NCBI GenBank assembly: GCA_965365655.1
Contig: CBDUCN010000087.1
Coordinates: 1-16,718, forward strand
DNA from: JBFHNV01 sp965365655
Lineage (GTDB): Bacteria > Pseudomonadota > Gammaproteobacteria > HK1
Length of the DNA: 16,718 bases
Direction of reading: 5' to 3'
The notes beneath the pieces are model-generated. The model made no database searches and was not told where the DNA came from. It saw only the letters and a list, made by a program, of their open reading frames with translations. The translations under genes and the position numbers were made by a program. Below, in pieces: positions 1 to 6,573 of this stretch. Numbering within the stretch: position 1 is the first letter of the stretch; each line of letters starts with the position of its first letter.

Positions 1-2
1 TC

Positions 3-476
3 CTCGACTGGGACGTGCACCACGGCAACGGCACCCAGCACAGCTTCGAGGACGATCCGTCGGTGCTCTACGTGAGCACGCACCAGTACCCGTACTACCC
101 CGGCACCGGCGCGCACTCCGAGACCGGCGTCGGCGCCGGACAGGGCGCGACGCTGAACTGCCCGATGCCCGCCGGCGCCGGCGACGCGCAGTACGAGGAC
201 GCGTGGCGCGAGCGCATCCTTCCGAAGATCGAGAGCTTCCAGCCGGAGATGATCATCGTCAGCGCCGGCTTCGACGCGCACCGCCTGGATCCGCTGGCGC
301 AGATCAACCTCAGCACCGGGTTCTTCGCGTGGATGAGCGAGCGCCTGAAGGAGCAGGCCGACAAGCACTGCGGCGGCCGGCTGGTGTCGATCCTGGAAGG
401 CGGCTACGACGTGAACCAGCTCGCGCGCTGCGTCGCGACGCACCTCGAGGTGCTGGCGGGCGTGCGCGCGCAGTGA
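3..476 (+). CDS. Histone deacetylase family protein, C-terminal part (5' truncated by window edge)
   Basis: This is the C-terminal half of a zinc-dependent deacetylase of the HDAC/acetoin-utilisation/acetylpolyamine amidohydrolase superfamily, which removes acetyl groups from acyl-lysine or acyl-polyamine substrates in the cytoplasm. The frame is open from base 3. The first residues read LDWDVHHGNGTQ, the family block carrying the Asp and His zinc ligands. It is followed by STHQYPYYPGTG, then AGFDAHRLDPLAQ with the third zinc ligand Asp, and EGGYD near the C-terminus, all in the usual order. The frame ends at TGA 474-476. The upstream half with the His-His charge relay lies outside the window, so about 158 of the usual 310-370 residues are visible. 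The bacterial substrate cannot be told from sequence alone. Class II-like HDAC is the best family call. The next gene is on the same strand 222 bases away. Confidence 0.93.
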   Translation, partial: LDWDVHHGNGTQHSFEDDPSVLYVSTHQYPYYPGTGAHSETGVGAGQGATLNCPMPAGAGDAQYEDAWRERILPKIESFQPEMIIVSAGFDAHRLDPLAQINLSTGFFAWMSERLKEQADKHCGGRLVSILEGGYDVNQLARCVATHLEVLAGVRAQ

Positions 477-504
477 CCGCGGGCAAGCCGCGCACAGCCC
501 GCGG
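477..504 (+). terminator. Perfect 8-bp stem-loop directly after the deacetylase stop (possible terminator)
   Basis: CCGCGGGC at 477-484 is exactly complementary to GCCCGCGG at 497-504, with a 12-base loop. It begins on the base after the TGA. No T-tract follows, so it is not a classic intrinsic terminator; it may act as an mRNA 3' stabiliser or be chance in GC-rich DNA. The rest of the spacer up to 698 holds nothing I can support. Confidence 0.35.
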
Positions 505-698
505 CCAGCGGCGCAGAGCGGAACCGGCCGCGCGGTGACGCGATCGGCGGGCGAGGTCGGCCCGCCGCGACCGCGGGCGCCGTGGCGGGCGCACGAGAGG
601 CCGGCGCGACGCGGCCCGATTTCTCACGCGGCCGCTGGCGCCGATCCGACCCGCGAGCCGCGGCACCCTCACCGCACCCGGAGCGAGCCGAACGCGAC

Positions 699-1868
699 GT
701 GCACACCGACCCCCTCGTCTTCTCGGTCTTCCTGATCTTCACCGGCGCGGCGGTGTGCGCCGCGGTCGCGCTGTACGCCGGGCAATCGCTGCTGATCGCG
801 TACATCCTGCTCGGCTGCGCGGTGGGTCCGTGGGGGCTCGCGCTGGTGGACGACCCCGAGACCATCGCGTCGGTGGGTCACGTCGGGATCATCTTCCTGC
901 TGTTCCTGCTCGGGCTGAACCTGCACCCGCAGAAGGCGCTGCGCATGCTGCGCGAGGCGGTGCTGGTGACCGCGCTGTCGTCCATGGTCTTCGCCGCCGT
1001 GGGCGCAGGCATCGCGCTCGCGTTCGGCTTCGGCGTGCGCGATGCGCTCCTGGTGGGCGGCTGCATGATGTTCTCGAGCACCATCATCGGGCTCAAGCTG
1101 CTGCCCACCACGGCGCTGCACCACAAGCACCTGGGCGAGGTGATCATCAGCGTGCTGCTGCTGCAGGACATGGTCGCGATCGCGCTGCTGCTCGCGGTGG
1201 AGGCGATGGGCGCCGACGCGCTGTCGGCGTGGCAGGTGCTCGAGATCGCGCTCGCGCCGTTCGCGCTCGCGGCGGTGGCCTGGGGCGCGGCCCGCCACCT
1301 GCTGCTGCCGCTGATGCGGCGCTTCGACACCATCCAGGAGTACCTGTTCCTGGCCGCGCTGGGGTGGTGCCTGGGGATCGCGCAGCTCGGCCACGTGATC
1401 GGGCTGTCGTACGAGATGGGGGCGTTCATCGCCGGCGTGGCGCTCGCCGCCAACCCGGTATCCACCTTCATCGCCGAGAGCCTCAAGCCGCTGCGCGACT
1501 TCTTCCTCGTGATGTTCTTCTTCTCGCTGGGCGCCGGCTTCGAGCTGCCGCGCCTCGGGGACGTGGCGCTGCCCGCGCTGGCGCTCGCGGCCGCGATGCT
1601 GGCGCTGAAGCCGTGGACCTTCCGCGTGCTGCTGCGCTGGGAGGCGGAGAAGGCGGGCCTGTCCAGCGAGGCCGGCGCGCGGCTCGGGCAGATCAGCGAG
1701 TTCTCGCTGATGGTCAGCGCGCTGGCGCTCGCCGGCGGCGTGATGGGCGAGGACGCGGCGTACACCGTGCAGGCCGCGACCCTGATCACCTTCTGCGTGT
1801 CTTCGTACTGGATCGTCGCCCGCTACCCGACGCCGATCGCGGTCAACGCGCAGCTGCGGCGCGACTGA
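699..1868 (+). CDS. Cation/proton antiporter, CPA2 (KefB/RosB-like) membrane domain protein
   Basis: This is a polytopic inner-membrane protein of the Na+/H+ exchanger superfamily, CPA2 branch, expected to exchange K+ or Na+ for H+. I place the start at GTG 699, giving VHTDPLVFSVFLIF, which leads straight into the first membrane helix. The frame is open back to 582, but that stretch is Arg/Pro-rich and looks non-coding. The 389-residue product is almost wholly hydrophobic, with about 11-12 predicted helices. The Kef-type core is visible: FSSTIIGLKLL, then LLLQDMVAIALLL with the conserved Asp at residue 157, the position of the ion/proton-binding Asp in the family. Later segments include GLSYEMGAFIAGVALA and FFFSLGAGFEL, also typical. 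The C-terminal TrkA-N/RCK nucleotide-binding domain of KefB and KefC is absent: the protein ends soon after the last helix. It therefore probably lacks NAD/glutathione gating, or uses a separate subunit. The upstream Shine-Dalgarno is weak (GAGCGAG). The ion specificity is not readable. Confidence 0.87.
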   Translation: MHTDPLVFSVFLIFTGAAVCAAVALYAGQSLLIAYILLGCAVGPWGLALVDDPETIASVGHVGIIFLLFLLGLNLHPQKALRMLREAVLVTALSSMVFAAVGAGIALAFGFGVRDALLVGGCMMFSSTIIGLKLLPTTALHHKHLGEVIISVLLLQDMVAIALLLAVEAMGADALSAWQVLEIALAPFALAAVAWGAARHLLLPLMRRFDTIQEYLFLAALGWCLGIAQLGHVIGLSYEMGAFIAGVALAANPVSTFIAESLKPLRDFFLVMFFFSLGAGFELPRLGDVALPALALAAAMLALKPWTFRVLLRWEAEKAGLSSEAGARLGQISEFSLMVSALALAGGVMGEDAAYTVQAATLITFCVSSYWIVARYPTPIAVNAQLRRD

Positions 1869-1927
1869 CGCGCGCCGCGCGGGCCGCGGCGGCACGCGGA
1901 CCGGCTGCCGGGATCCCGTCGCGCCCG

Positions 1928-3814
1928 TCAGCTCCCGTGCGCGGCGGCCTCCAGCTCGTCCCAGCGCGCGAAGCTGTGCTGCAGCTCGCCCTCCACGCGC
2001 TCGAGCGCATCGCGCAGCGCGCCGACGCGCTCGCCGGCCTCCCGGTACAGGGCCGGGTCCGCGAGCTGCTGCTGCAGCGTGCGCTGCTCGTCCTCCAGGC
2101 GCTCGATGGTCGCGGGCAGGGTCTCGAGCTCGCGCTGCTCCCGGTAGCTGAGCTTGCGCGGCTTCGCGGCGGCCACCGCGGACCCCGCCCGGGGCGCCGG
2201 CGCGGCGCCGCCGGGCGCGGCGCCCGCCGCCGGGTCTCCGGCATCGCCCTGGTTGCGGCGCAGCCAGCGCGCGTAGTCCTCCAGGTCGCCGTCCCACGGC
2301 GTCACCGTGCCGCCGCGCACCAGCCACAGCTCGTCGGCGGTCGTGCGCAGCAGGTGGCGGTCGTGTGACACCAGCACGATCGCGCCCGGATAGTCCTGAA
2401 GCGCGACGCTCAGCGCGTGGCGCATGTCCAGGTCCAGGTGGTTCGTGGGCTCGTCGAGCAGCAGCAGGTTGGGCCGGCGCTGGAACACGAGCGCGAGCAC
2501 CAGCCGCGCCCGCTCACCGCCCGAGCAGGTGCCGACGGGGCGCAGCGCGTCGTCGCCGGAGAAGCCGTAGCGTCCGAGGATGTCGCGCGCCTCCTGCTCG
2601 CCGACGCCCGACTCGCGCTGCACGTGCGCCAGCGCGCTCTCGTCGTCGCGAAGCTGCTCGACCTGGTGCTGCGCGAAGTAGCCCACCGACAGATCCGCGT
2701 GCCCGGTGCGCCGCCCGGCCAGCGGCGCGAGCTCGCCGCAGATCAGCTTCACCAGCGTGGACTTGCCGGCGCCGTTGCGGCCCAGGATCCCGACCCGCTG
2801 CCCGGGCGCGAGCTGCAGCGTCACGCCCTCGAGCACCGGCTCGCCCCCGTAGCCGGCGCCGGCCCCGTCGAGGTTCACGAGCGGGCTGGGCAGCCGCGCC
2901 GGCGGAGCGACCGCGAAGCGGAACGGGTCCTCCACGTGCGCCGGCGCGATCGTCTCCAGGCGCTCCAGCGTCTTCAGCCGGCTCTGCGCCTGGCGCGCCT
3001 TCGTGGCCTTGTAGCGGAAGCGCTCCACGAAGCGGTGGATGCGCGCGACCTCGCGCTGCTGACGCTCGAACGCCTTCGCGTGCTGCGCGAGCGACTCCGC
3101 CCGCGCGCGCTCGAACGCGGCGTAGTCCCCCGTGTACAGCGTCGCCTGCCCGTCGTGCACGTGCACGACGTGATCCGCGACCGCGTCGAGGAACTCGCGG
3201 TCGTGGGACACCAGCAGCAGCGTGCCGCGGTAGCCGCGCAGCCAGTCCTCCAGCCACACCACCGCGTCCAGGTCCAGGTGATTGGTGGGCTCGTCGAGCA
3301 GCAGCACGTCGGACGGCTGCGCGAGCGCGCGCGCGAGCGCCGCGCGCACCCGCCAGCCGCCGGAGAACGCGGCGACGGAGTCGCCGTGGCGCTCGGCGGG
3401 GAAGCCCAGACCGCTCAGGATGCGCGCCGCGCGCGGCTCCGCGGTGTAGCCGTCCATGTCCTCGTAGCGCGCGAGCAGCGCCGCGAGGCGCTCGCCGTCG
3501 TCCGCGCCCTGCGCCGCGGCCAGCTCGCGCTCGAGCGCACGCAGGCCCGGGTCGCCGTCGAGCACGAAGTCGAGCAGGCTGCCCTGCCCCGCCGCGACGT
3601 CCTGCGCCACCTCCGCGACCCGCTGCCCGCCGCTGCGCTCGACGTCGCCGGCATCGCTCGCGAACCGTCCCGCCACCAGCCCGAGCAGGCTGCTCTTGCC
3701 GGCCCCGTTCGCGCCCACCACGCCCACCTTCCAGCCGCCGTGCACGGTCAGCGACGCGCGCTCCAGCACCCGCTTCGGGCCGCGGTGCAGGGTGATGTCC
3801 TTGAGGCGGATCAT
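1928..3814 (-). CDS. yheS: ABC-F family ATP-binding protein, YheS type
   Basis: This is a soluble tandem-ATPase ABC-F protein of 628 residues without membrane domains; the family acts on the ribosome E-site region rather than in transport. Visible order: Walker A GANGAGKS (34-41), signature FSGGWRVR (150-157), Walker B LLLDEPTNHLDL (171-182), a basic linker of about 235-290 including FRYKATKARQAQSRLKTLERLE-like sequence (the ABC-F P-site-tRNA-interaction motif region), second Walker A GRNGAGKST (345-353), second signature CSGGERAR (430-437), second Walker B (451-462), and switch histidines in LVSHDR in both halves. The C-terminal tail (about 552-620) is Glu/Leu/Arg-rich and should form a coiled coil. 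The W in the first signature, the RYKATKARQAQSR linker and the QRRPNLLLLDEPTNHLDLDMR block are typical of E. coli YheS. The second signature begins with Cys rather than the usual Phe or Leu. The gene is convergent with the antiporter, only 59 bases apart. No clear Shine-Dalgarno precedes the ATG; a TAGACT hexamer at 3821-3826 (minus strand) would put a transcript start at or near the ATG. Confidence 0.93.
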   Translation of the reverse strand: MIRLKDITLHRGPKRVLERASLTVHGGWKVGVVGANGAGKSSLLGLVAGRFASDAGDVERSGGQRVAEVAQDVAAGQGSLLDFVLDGDPGLRALERELAAAQGADDGERLAALLARYEDMDGYTAEPRAARILSGLGFPAERHGDSVAAFSGGWRVRAALARALAQPSDVLLLDEPTNHLDLDAVVWLEDWLRGYRGTLLLVSHDREFLDAVADHVVHVHDGQATLYTGDYAAFERARAESLAQHAKAFERQQREVARIHRFVERFRYKATKARQAQSRLKTLERLETIAPAHVEDPFRFAVAPPARLPSPLVNLDGAGAGYGGEPVLEGVTLQLAPGQRVGILGRNGAGKSTLVKLICGELAPLAGRRTGHADLSVGYFAQHQVEQLRDDESALAHVQRESGVGEQEARDILGRYGFSGDDALRPVGTCSGGERARLVLALVFQRRPNLLLLDEPTNHLDLDMRHALSVALQDYPGAIVLVSHDRHLLRTTADELWLVRGGTVTPWDGDLEDYARWLRRNQGDAGDPAAGAAPGGAAPAPRAGSAVAAAKPRKLSYREQRELETLPATIERLEDEQRTLQQQLADPALYREAGERVGALRDALERVEGELQHSFARWDELEAAAHGS

Positions 3815-3991
3815 CGGCGCAGTCTAATGACGCGCACGCGGCGGCGCAGTCCGGGGTCGGCGCCCGCGGCCGGCGCCGCGCGTTCACCTCACGGCCGCGG
3901 ATGCCGCGGAGCGCGCGCAGGAAGAGCGCGGCGAACGCGGGCGTTGCCGCCGAACGAGCGGCGCTCGCTATCGAGCGGACCTCGCGCGCAC

Positions 3992-4037
3992 GGCCCGCAT
4001 CGCCCGGGGCCGCACCGCCCGTCGCGCGATGCGGCCC
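3992..4037 (-). repeat. 12-bp imperfect inverted repeat in the 294-base spacer downstream of the flavoprotein gene
   Basis: The arms 3992-4003 and 4026-4037 pair at 11 of 12 positions around a 22-base loop. A smaller perfect stem, CGCTCG/CGAGCG with a CTAT loop, lies beside it at 3962-3977. On the minus strand these lie downstream of the flavoprotein stop (4109) and upstream of the ABC-F start (3814), so they could form 3'-end structure of the lipid-gene transcript. There is no T-tract. Apart from these stems, 3815-4108 shows no convincing gene. Confidence 0.3.
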
Positions 4038-4108
4038 CGCGCTTCAGGTCGCACGCAGCGCGCGCGTTCCCGCTCCGGGCGCTCCGCGCGCCGGCCGGAG
4101 CGGGGCGG

Positions 4109-5101
4109 TCACGCCGCGCGGCGGCCCGCGAAGCCGCGTTCCAGCAGCCAGCGCAGCCAGCGCGCCGAGCCGCCCCCGGCGCTGTAGGCCTGCAGGTCGT
4201 CCAGGCGGTACGCGCGGCGGTGCACGATCGCGTCGGCGGCGCGCTGGCCGCTGCGGATCGCGGGGCCGATGCCCTCCGCCAGATCGCGGGTCGCGAGGCC
4301 CGCAGCGTCGCCGGCGATGAACGCGTTGGCGATGCGCACCACGTCCACGCGGCCGCGCAGGAAGTAGCTGTAGCCTTTCGGATCGAACTCGAAGCCCTGC
4401 ACCAGTCCCTCGCGGGCGAGCACGCCGGCAAAGTGCCGCCAGTGCCCGCGGACGTCCTCGCCGCGCGCCTTGAGCCGCGAGGCCATCGCGCCCAGCCCGC
4501 AGTTGAGGTACGCGCCGGCCTTCGGCACGTACCACGAGTAGCCGGGCAGGCCGTCGTCGAAGAACCACAGGTGGCAGCGCCCGTCCTGCCACGCGTACGG
4601 GAACTCCTGCTCGAAGGTCGCGACCTGCAGCTCGCTCGCCCGCGGGTTCGCGTCCCGGAACAGGCAGCGGTACACGGGGCAGCGGGTGCCGCCGGCGCCG
4701 ACGACCCAGCGCGCGCGCCACGCGTCGTCCACGACGTAGTGGCCGTCGGCCGCGCGCACCTCGCGCACCGTGTGCCGCTGCACGCGGGCGCCGCTTCGCT
4801 CGAGCAGCCAGCGATCGAACTCGTAGCGGCGGATCGAGTGCTGGGGGTTCGCGAGCGTGAAGGTGAGCCCCTTCACGTGCACCACGATGCCGTGGAACGT
4901 GTTGAACCGGTACGGGTACTCCGCCGGGTCCATCCCGAGGTCGTGCACCGCCTCGGGCGTGATCCAGCCGGCGCACAGCTTGGTGCGCGGGAACGACTCC
5001 CGGTCCAGCACCAGCACGTCGAGGCCGGCGGCCACCAGCCGCGCGGCGCACGACGACCCGGCGGGCCCGCCGCCGACGACGATCACGTCGTGCTGCTTCA
5101 T
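4109..5101 (-). CDS. FAD-dependent oxidoreductase, geranylgeranyl reductase family
   Basis: This is a flavoprotein of the geranylgeranyl-reductase/p-hydroxybenzoate-hydroxylase fold, whose members reduce isoprenoid double bonds or oxidise lipophilic substrates. I use ATG 5101 (MKQHDVIVVGGGPAG, 330 residues); a GTG two codons upstream at 5107 is an equal alternative. The N-terminus carries the dinucleotide fold GGGPAGSS (G10, G12, G15), ending in VLVLDR with the acidic ribose-binding residue D33. Then comes KLCAGWITPEA with C43, where this family has its conserved Cys-Gly loop. The second FAD-binding motif is FIAGDAAG (GD at 264-265) followed by EGIGPAIRSG, the usual family signature. No transmembrane helix is evident. 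It lies 61 bases after the methyltransferase gene on the same strand, so the two are probably co-transcribed. That context favours a role on membrane lipids: reduction or oxidation of an alkylated acyl chain or isoprenoid. The actual substrate is inference. Confidence 0.85.
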   Translation of the reverse strand: MKQHDVIVVGGGPAGSSCAARLVAAGLDVLVLDRESFPRTKLCAGWITPEAVHDLGMDPAEYPYRFNTFHGIVVHVKGLTFTLANPQHSIRRYEFDRWLLERSGARVQRHTVREVRAADGHYVVDDAWRARWVVGAGGTRCPVYRCLFRDANPRASELQVATFEQEFPYAWQDGRCHLWFFDDGLPGYSWYVPKAGAYLNCGLGAMASRLKARGEDVRGHWRHFAGVLAREGLVQGFEFDPKGYSYFLRGRVDVVRIANAFIAGDAAGLATRDLAEGIGPAIRSGQRAADAIVHRRAYRLDDLQAYSAGGGSARWLRWLLERGFAGRRAA

Positions 5102-5162
5102 CGCCACGCTGCGGCGCCCGCCGCCGTGCCGCGCGCTGCGCTCCGGCCCGCAGCCGCGGCCG

Positions 5163-6464
5163 TCACGACTCCGGCCAGCCGCGCGCAGCGGAGCCGTCGT
5201 AGACGTGCGCGCGGGTCATCGGCACCGCGTTGTCGTCCGGGTGCGCGAACAACATCTGGTAGAGCTGGATGCTGCTCGATCGGAACGCCGCGGCGCAGCC
5301 CGCGAGGTACAGGCGCCAGGCCCGCACGAAGGTCTCGTCGTACATCTCCCGGATGCGGTCCGCGTGCGACTCGAACCGCGCCAGCCAGTCGAGCAGGGTG
5401 CGCGCGTAATGCAGGCGCAGGTTCTCGACGTCGATCACGGAGAAGCGGTACGGCTCCACGATGTCCATCATCTCGCGCAGCGACGGGGGATAGGAACCGG
5501 GGAAGATGCGCCGCTCCAGCCACGCGTTCGGCGGCGCGGCCCGACTGCGCCCGACGCTGTGCACCAGTGCCCGGCCGCCGACGCGCAGCGAGCGCGCGAT
5601 CACCGCGCCCAGCTCCGCGTAGTGCTCGCGCCCGACGTGCTCCAGCATGCCGACGGAGACGAAGGCGTCGTAGCTGCCGCCGACGTTGCGGTAGTCGTCC
5701 TGCACGAACTCCACGCGATCGGCGAGTCCTTCGCGCCGGGCGCGCTCACGCGCATATTCGATCTGCCGGGTCGAGATGTTGAACGCGCGCACGTGCACCC
5801 CGTGCTCGCGCGCCATGTGCAGCGCGAGCGCACCCCAGCCGCAGCCGGCCTCGACGACCCGCATCCCCGGGCGCAGCTCCAGCTTGCGGCTGACGTGCTC
5901 GAGCTTCGCGACCTGCGCCTGCTCGAGCGTGCGCGTCGGATCGGTGTAGTACGCGCAGGTGTAGACCATGCGCTCGTCCAGCCACAGCGCGTAGAACTCG
6001 TTGCCGAGGTCGTAGTGGTGCTGGATGTGCTCTCGCGAGCCCTGCAAGCTGTTTTCCCGCGGGCGAGGCAGGGCGCCGAGCAGCCCGCGCTTGGCGCGGT
6101 GCGGGCCGACGCAGTCTGTGGTGCGGAAGAGGTGGAACAGCACCTCGATCAGGTCGCCCTCCACGTGCAGGCGCCCGGCGCTGTACGCGTCGCCGAACGC
6201 GAGCTCCGGATGGCGCACCACGTCCCACAGCACGCCGACGTCGTGGAACACCACGCGCCCGACCGGCGCGCGGTCGTGCGCCGTGTGCAGCACGCGGCCA
6301 CTCGCCAGCGCGAACTCGATGGGCGGGTTGCCGGTACGCTCCATCAGCGCACCGAACAGCCGGCACGCGAGCCCGGTCGCGAACCCGGGGCGGTCCTCGC
6401 CGGATGGCACCTCCAGCGGACCGACGGCCGGAACGCCGAGCGGATGGGAAGGATTGCGCTTCAT
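5163..6464 (-). CDS. Cyclopropane-fatty-acyl-phospholipid synthase family methyltransferase
   Basis: This is a class I SAM-dependent methyltransferase that transfers a methylene or methyl group to the double bond of unsaturated acyl chains in membrane phospholipids. The start is ATG 6464, because AAGGGG lies 7 bases upstream; the open frame continues to 6554 but that part is Arg-rich and unlike the family. The product is 433 residues. Residues 1-140 resemble the lipid-binding N-terminal domain. Then come HHYDLGNEFYALWL and MVYTCAYY, the SAM motif VVEAGCGWGALALHMA (204-219), QDDYR, and SVGMLEHVG. By alignment from memory with E. coli Cfa, the bicarbonate-site residues Cys, Glu, His and Tyr are kept as C170, E275, H302 and Y353. 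The remaining one, Ile268 in E. coli, is Val (V304). The fold is intact, so it should be active. The downstream flavoprotein leaves open that the product is a methylated, 10-methyl or furan-type acyl chain rather than a plain cyclopropane. Confidence 0.9.
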   Translation of the reverse strand: MKRNPSHPLGVPAVGPLEVPSGEDRPGFATGLACRLFGALMERTGNPPIEFALASGRVLHTAHDRAPVGRVVFHDVGVLWDVVRHPELAFGDAYSAGRLHVEGDLIEVLFHLFRTTDCVGPHRAKRGLLGALPRPRENSLQGSREHIQHHYDLGNEFYALWLDERMVYTCAYYTDPTRTLEQAQVAKLEHVSRKLELRPGMRVVEAGCGWGALALHMAREHGVHVRAFNISTRQIEYARERARREGLADRVEFVQDDYRNVGGSYDAFVSVGMLEHVGREHYAELGAVIARSLRVGGRALVHSVGRSRAAPPNAWLERRIFPGSYPPSLREMMDIVEPYRFSVIDVENLRLHYARTLLDWLARFESHADRIREMYDETFVRAWRLYLAGCAAAFRSSSIQLYQMLFAHPDDNAVPMTRAHVYDGSAARGWPES

Positions 6465-6523
6465 CTCCCGACCCCTTCGCGCCGCGTGCACGTGGCCGCA
6501 CAGCGCTCGCTTCTTTGACGGGA

Positions 6524-6554
6524 ATTTTAAACCTGGGCGTCGCGGCTGACGCAA
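6524..6554 (-). promoter_or_regulatory. Possible sigma70-type promoter for the lipid methyltransferase unit
   Basis: The 109-base spacer between the TVP38-fusion stop and the methyltransferase start holds the only AT-rich patch nearby. On the minus strand it reads TTTAAAAT (6531-6524). TTGCGT at 6554-6549 lies 17-19 bases upstream of the possible -10 registers. The local AT contrast and the position about 60 bases before the ATG support a promoter, but the hexamers are imperfect. Confidence 0.35.
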
Positions 6555-6573
6555 GCCCGTTCCGTGTGCTGGG

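Noticed and set aside
582..698. N-terminal extension of the antiporter frame
   Set aside because: It is Arg/Pro-rich and unlike any transporter N-terminus; GTG 699 leads directly into the first helix.
2417..5782. Very long plus-strand open frame (over 1,100 codons)
   Set aside because: It is antisense to the ABC-F, flavoprotein and methyltransferase genes, is full of Arg/Ala/His/Gln, and has no recognisable domain. Long antisense frames are expected at this GC content.
6465..6554. 30-codon N-terminal extension of the methyltransferase frame
   Set aside because: It is Arg-rich, crosses the likely promoter, and the ATG at 6464 has a well-placed AAGGGG.
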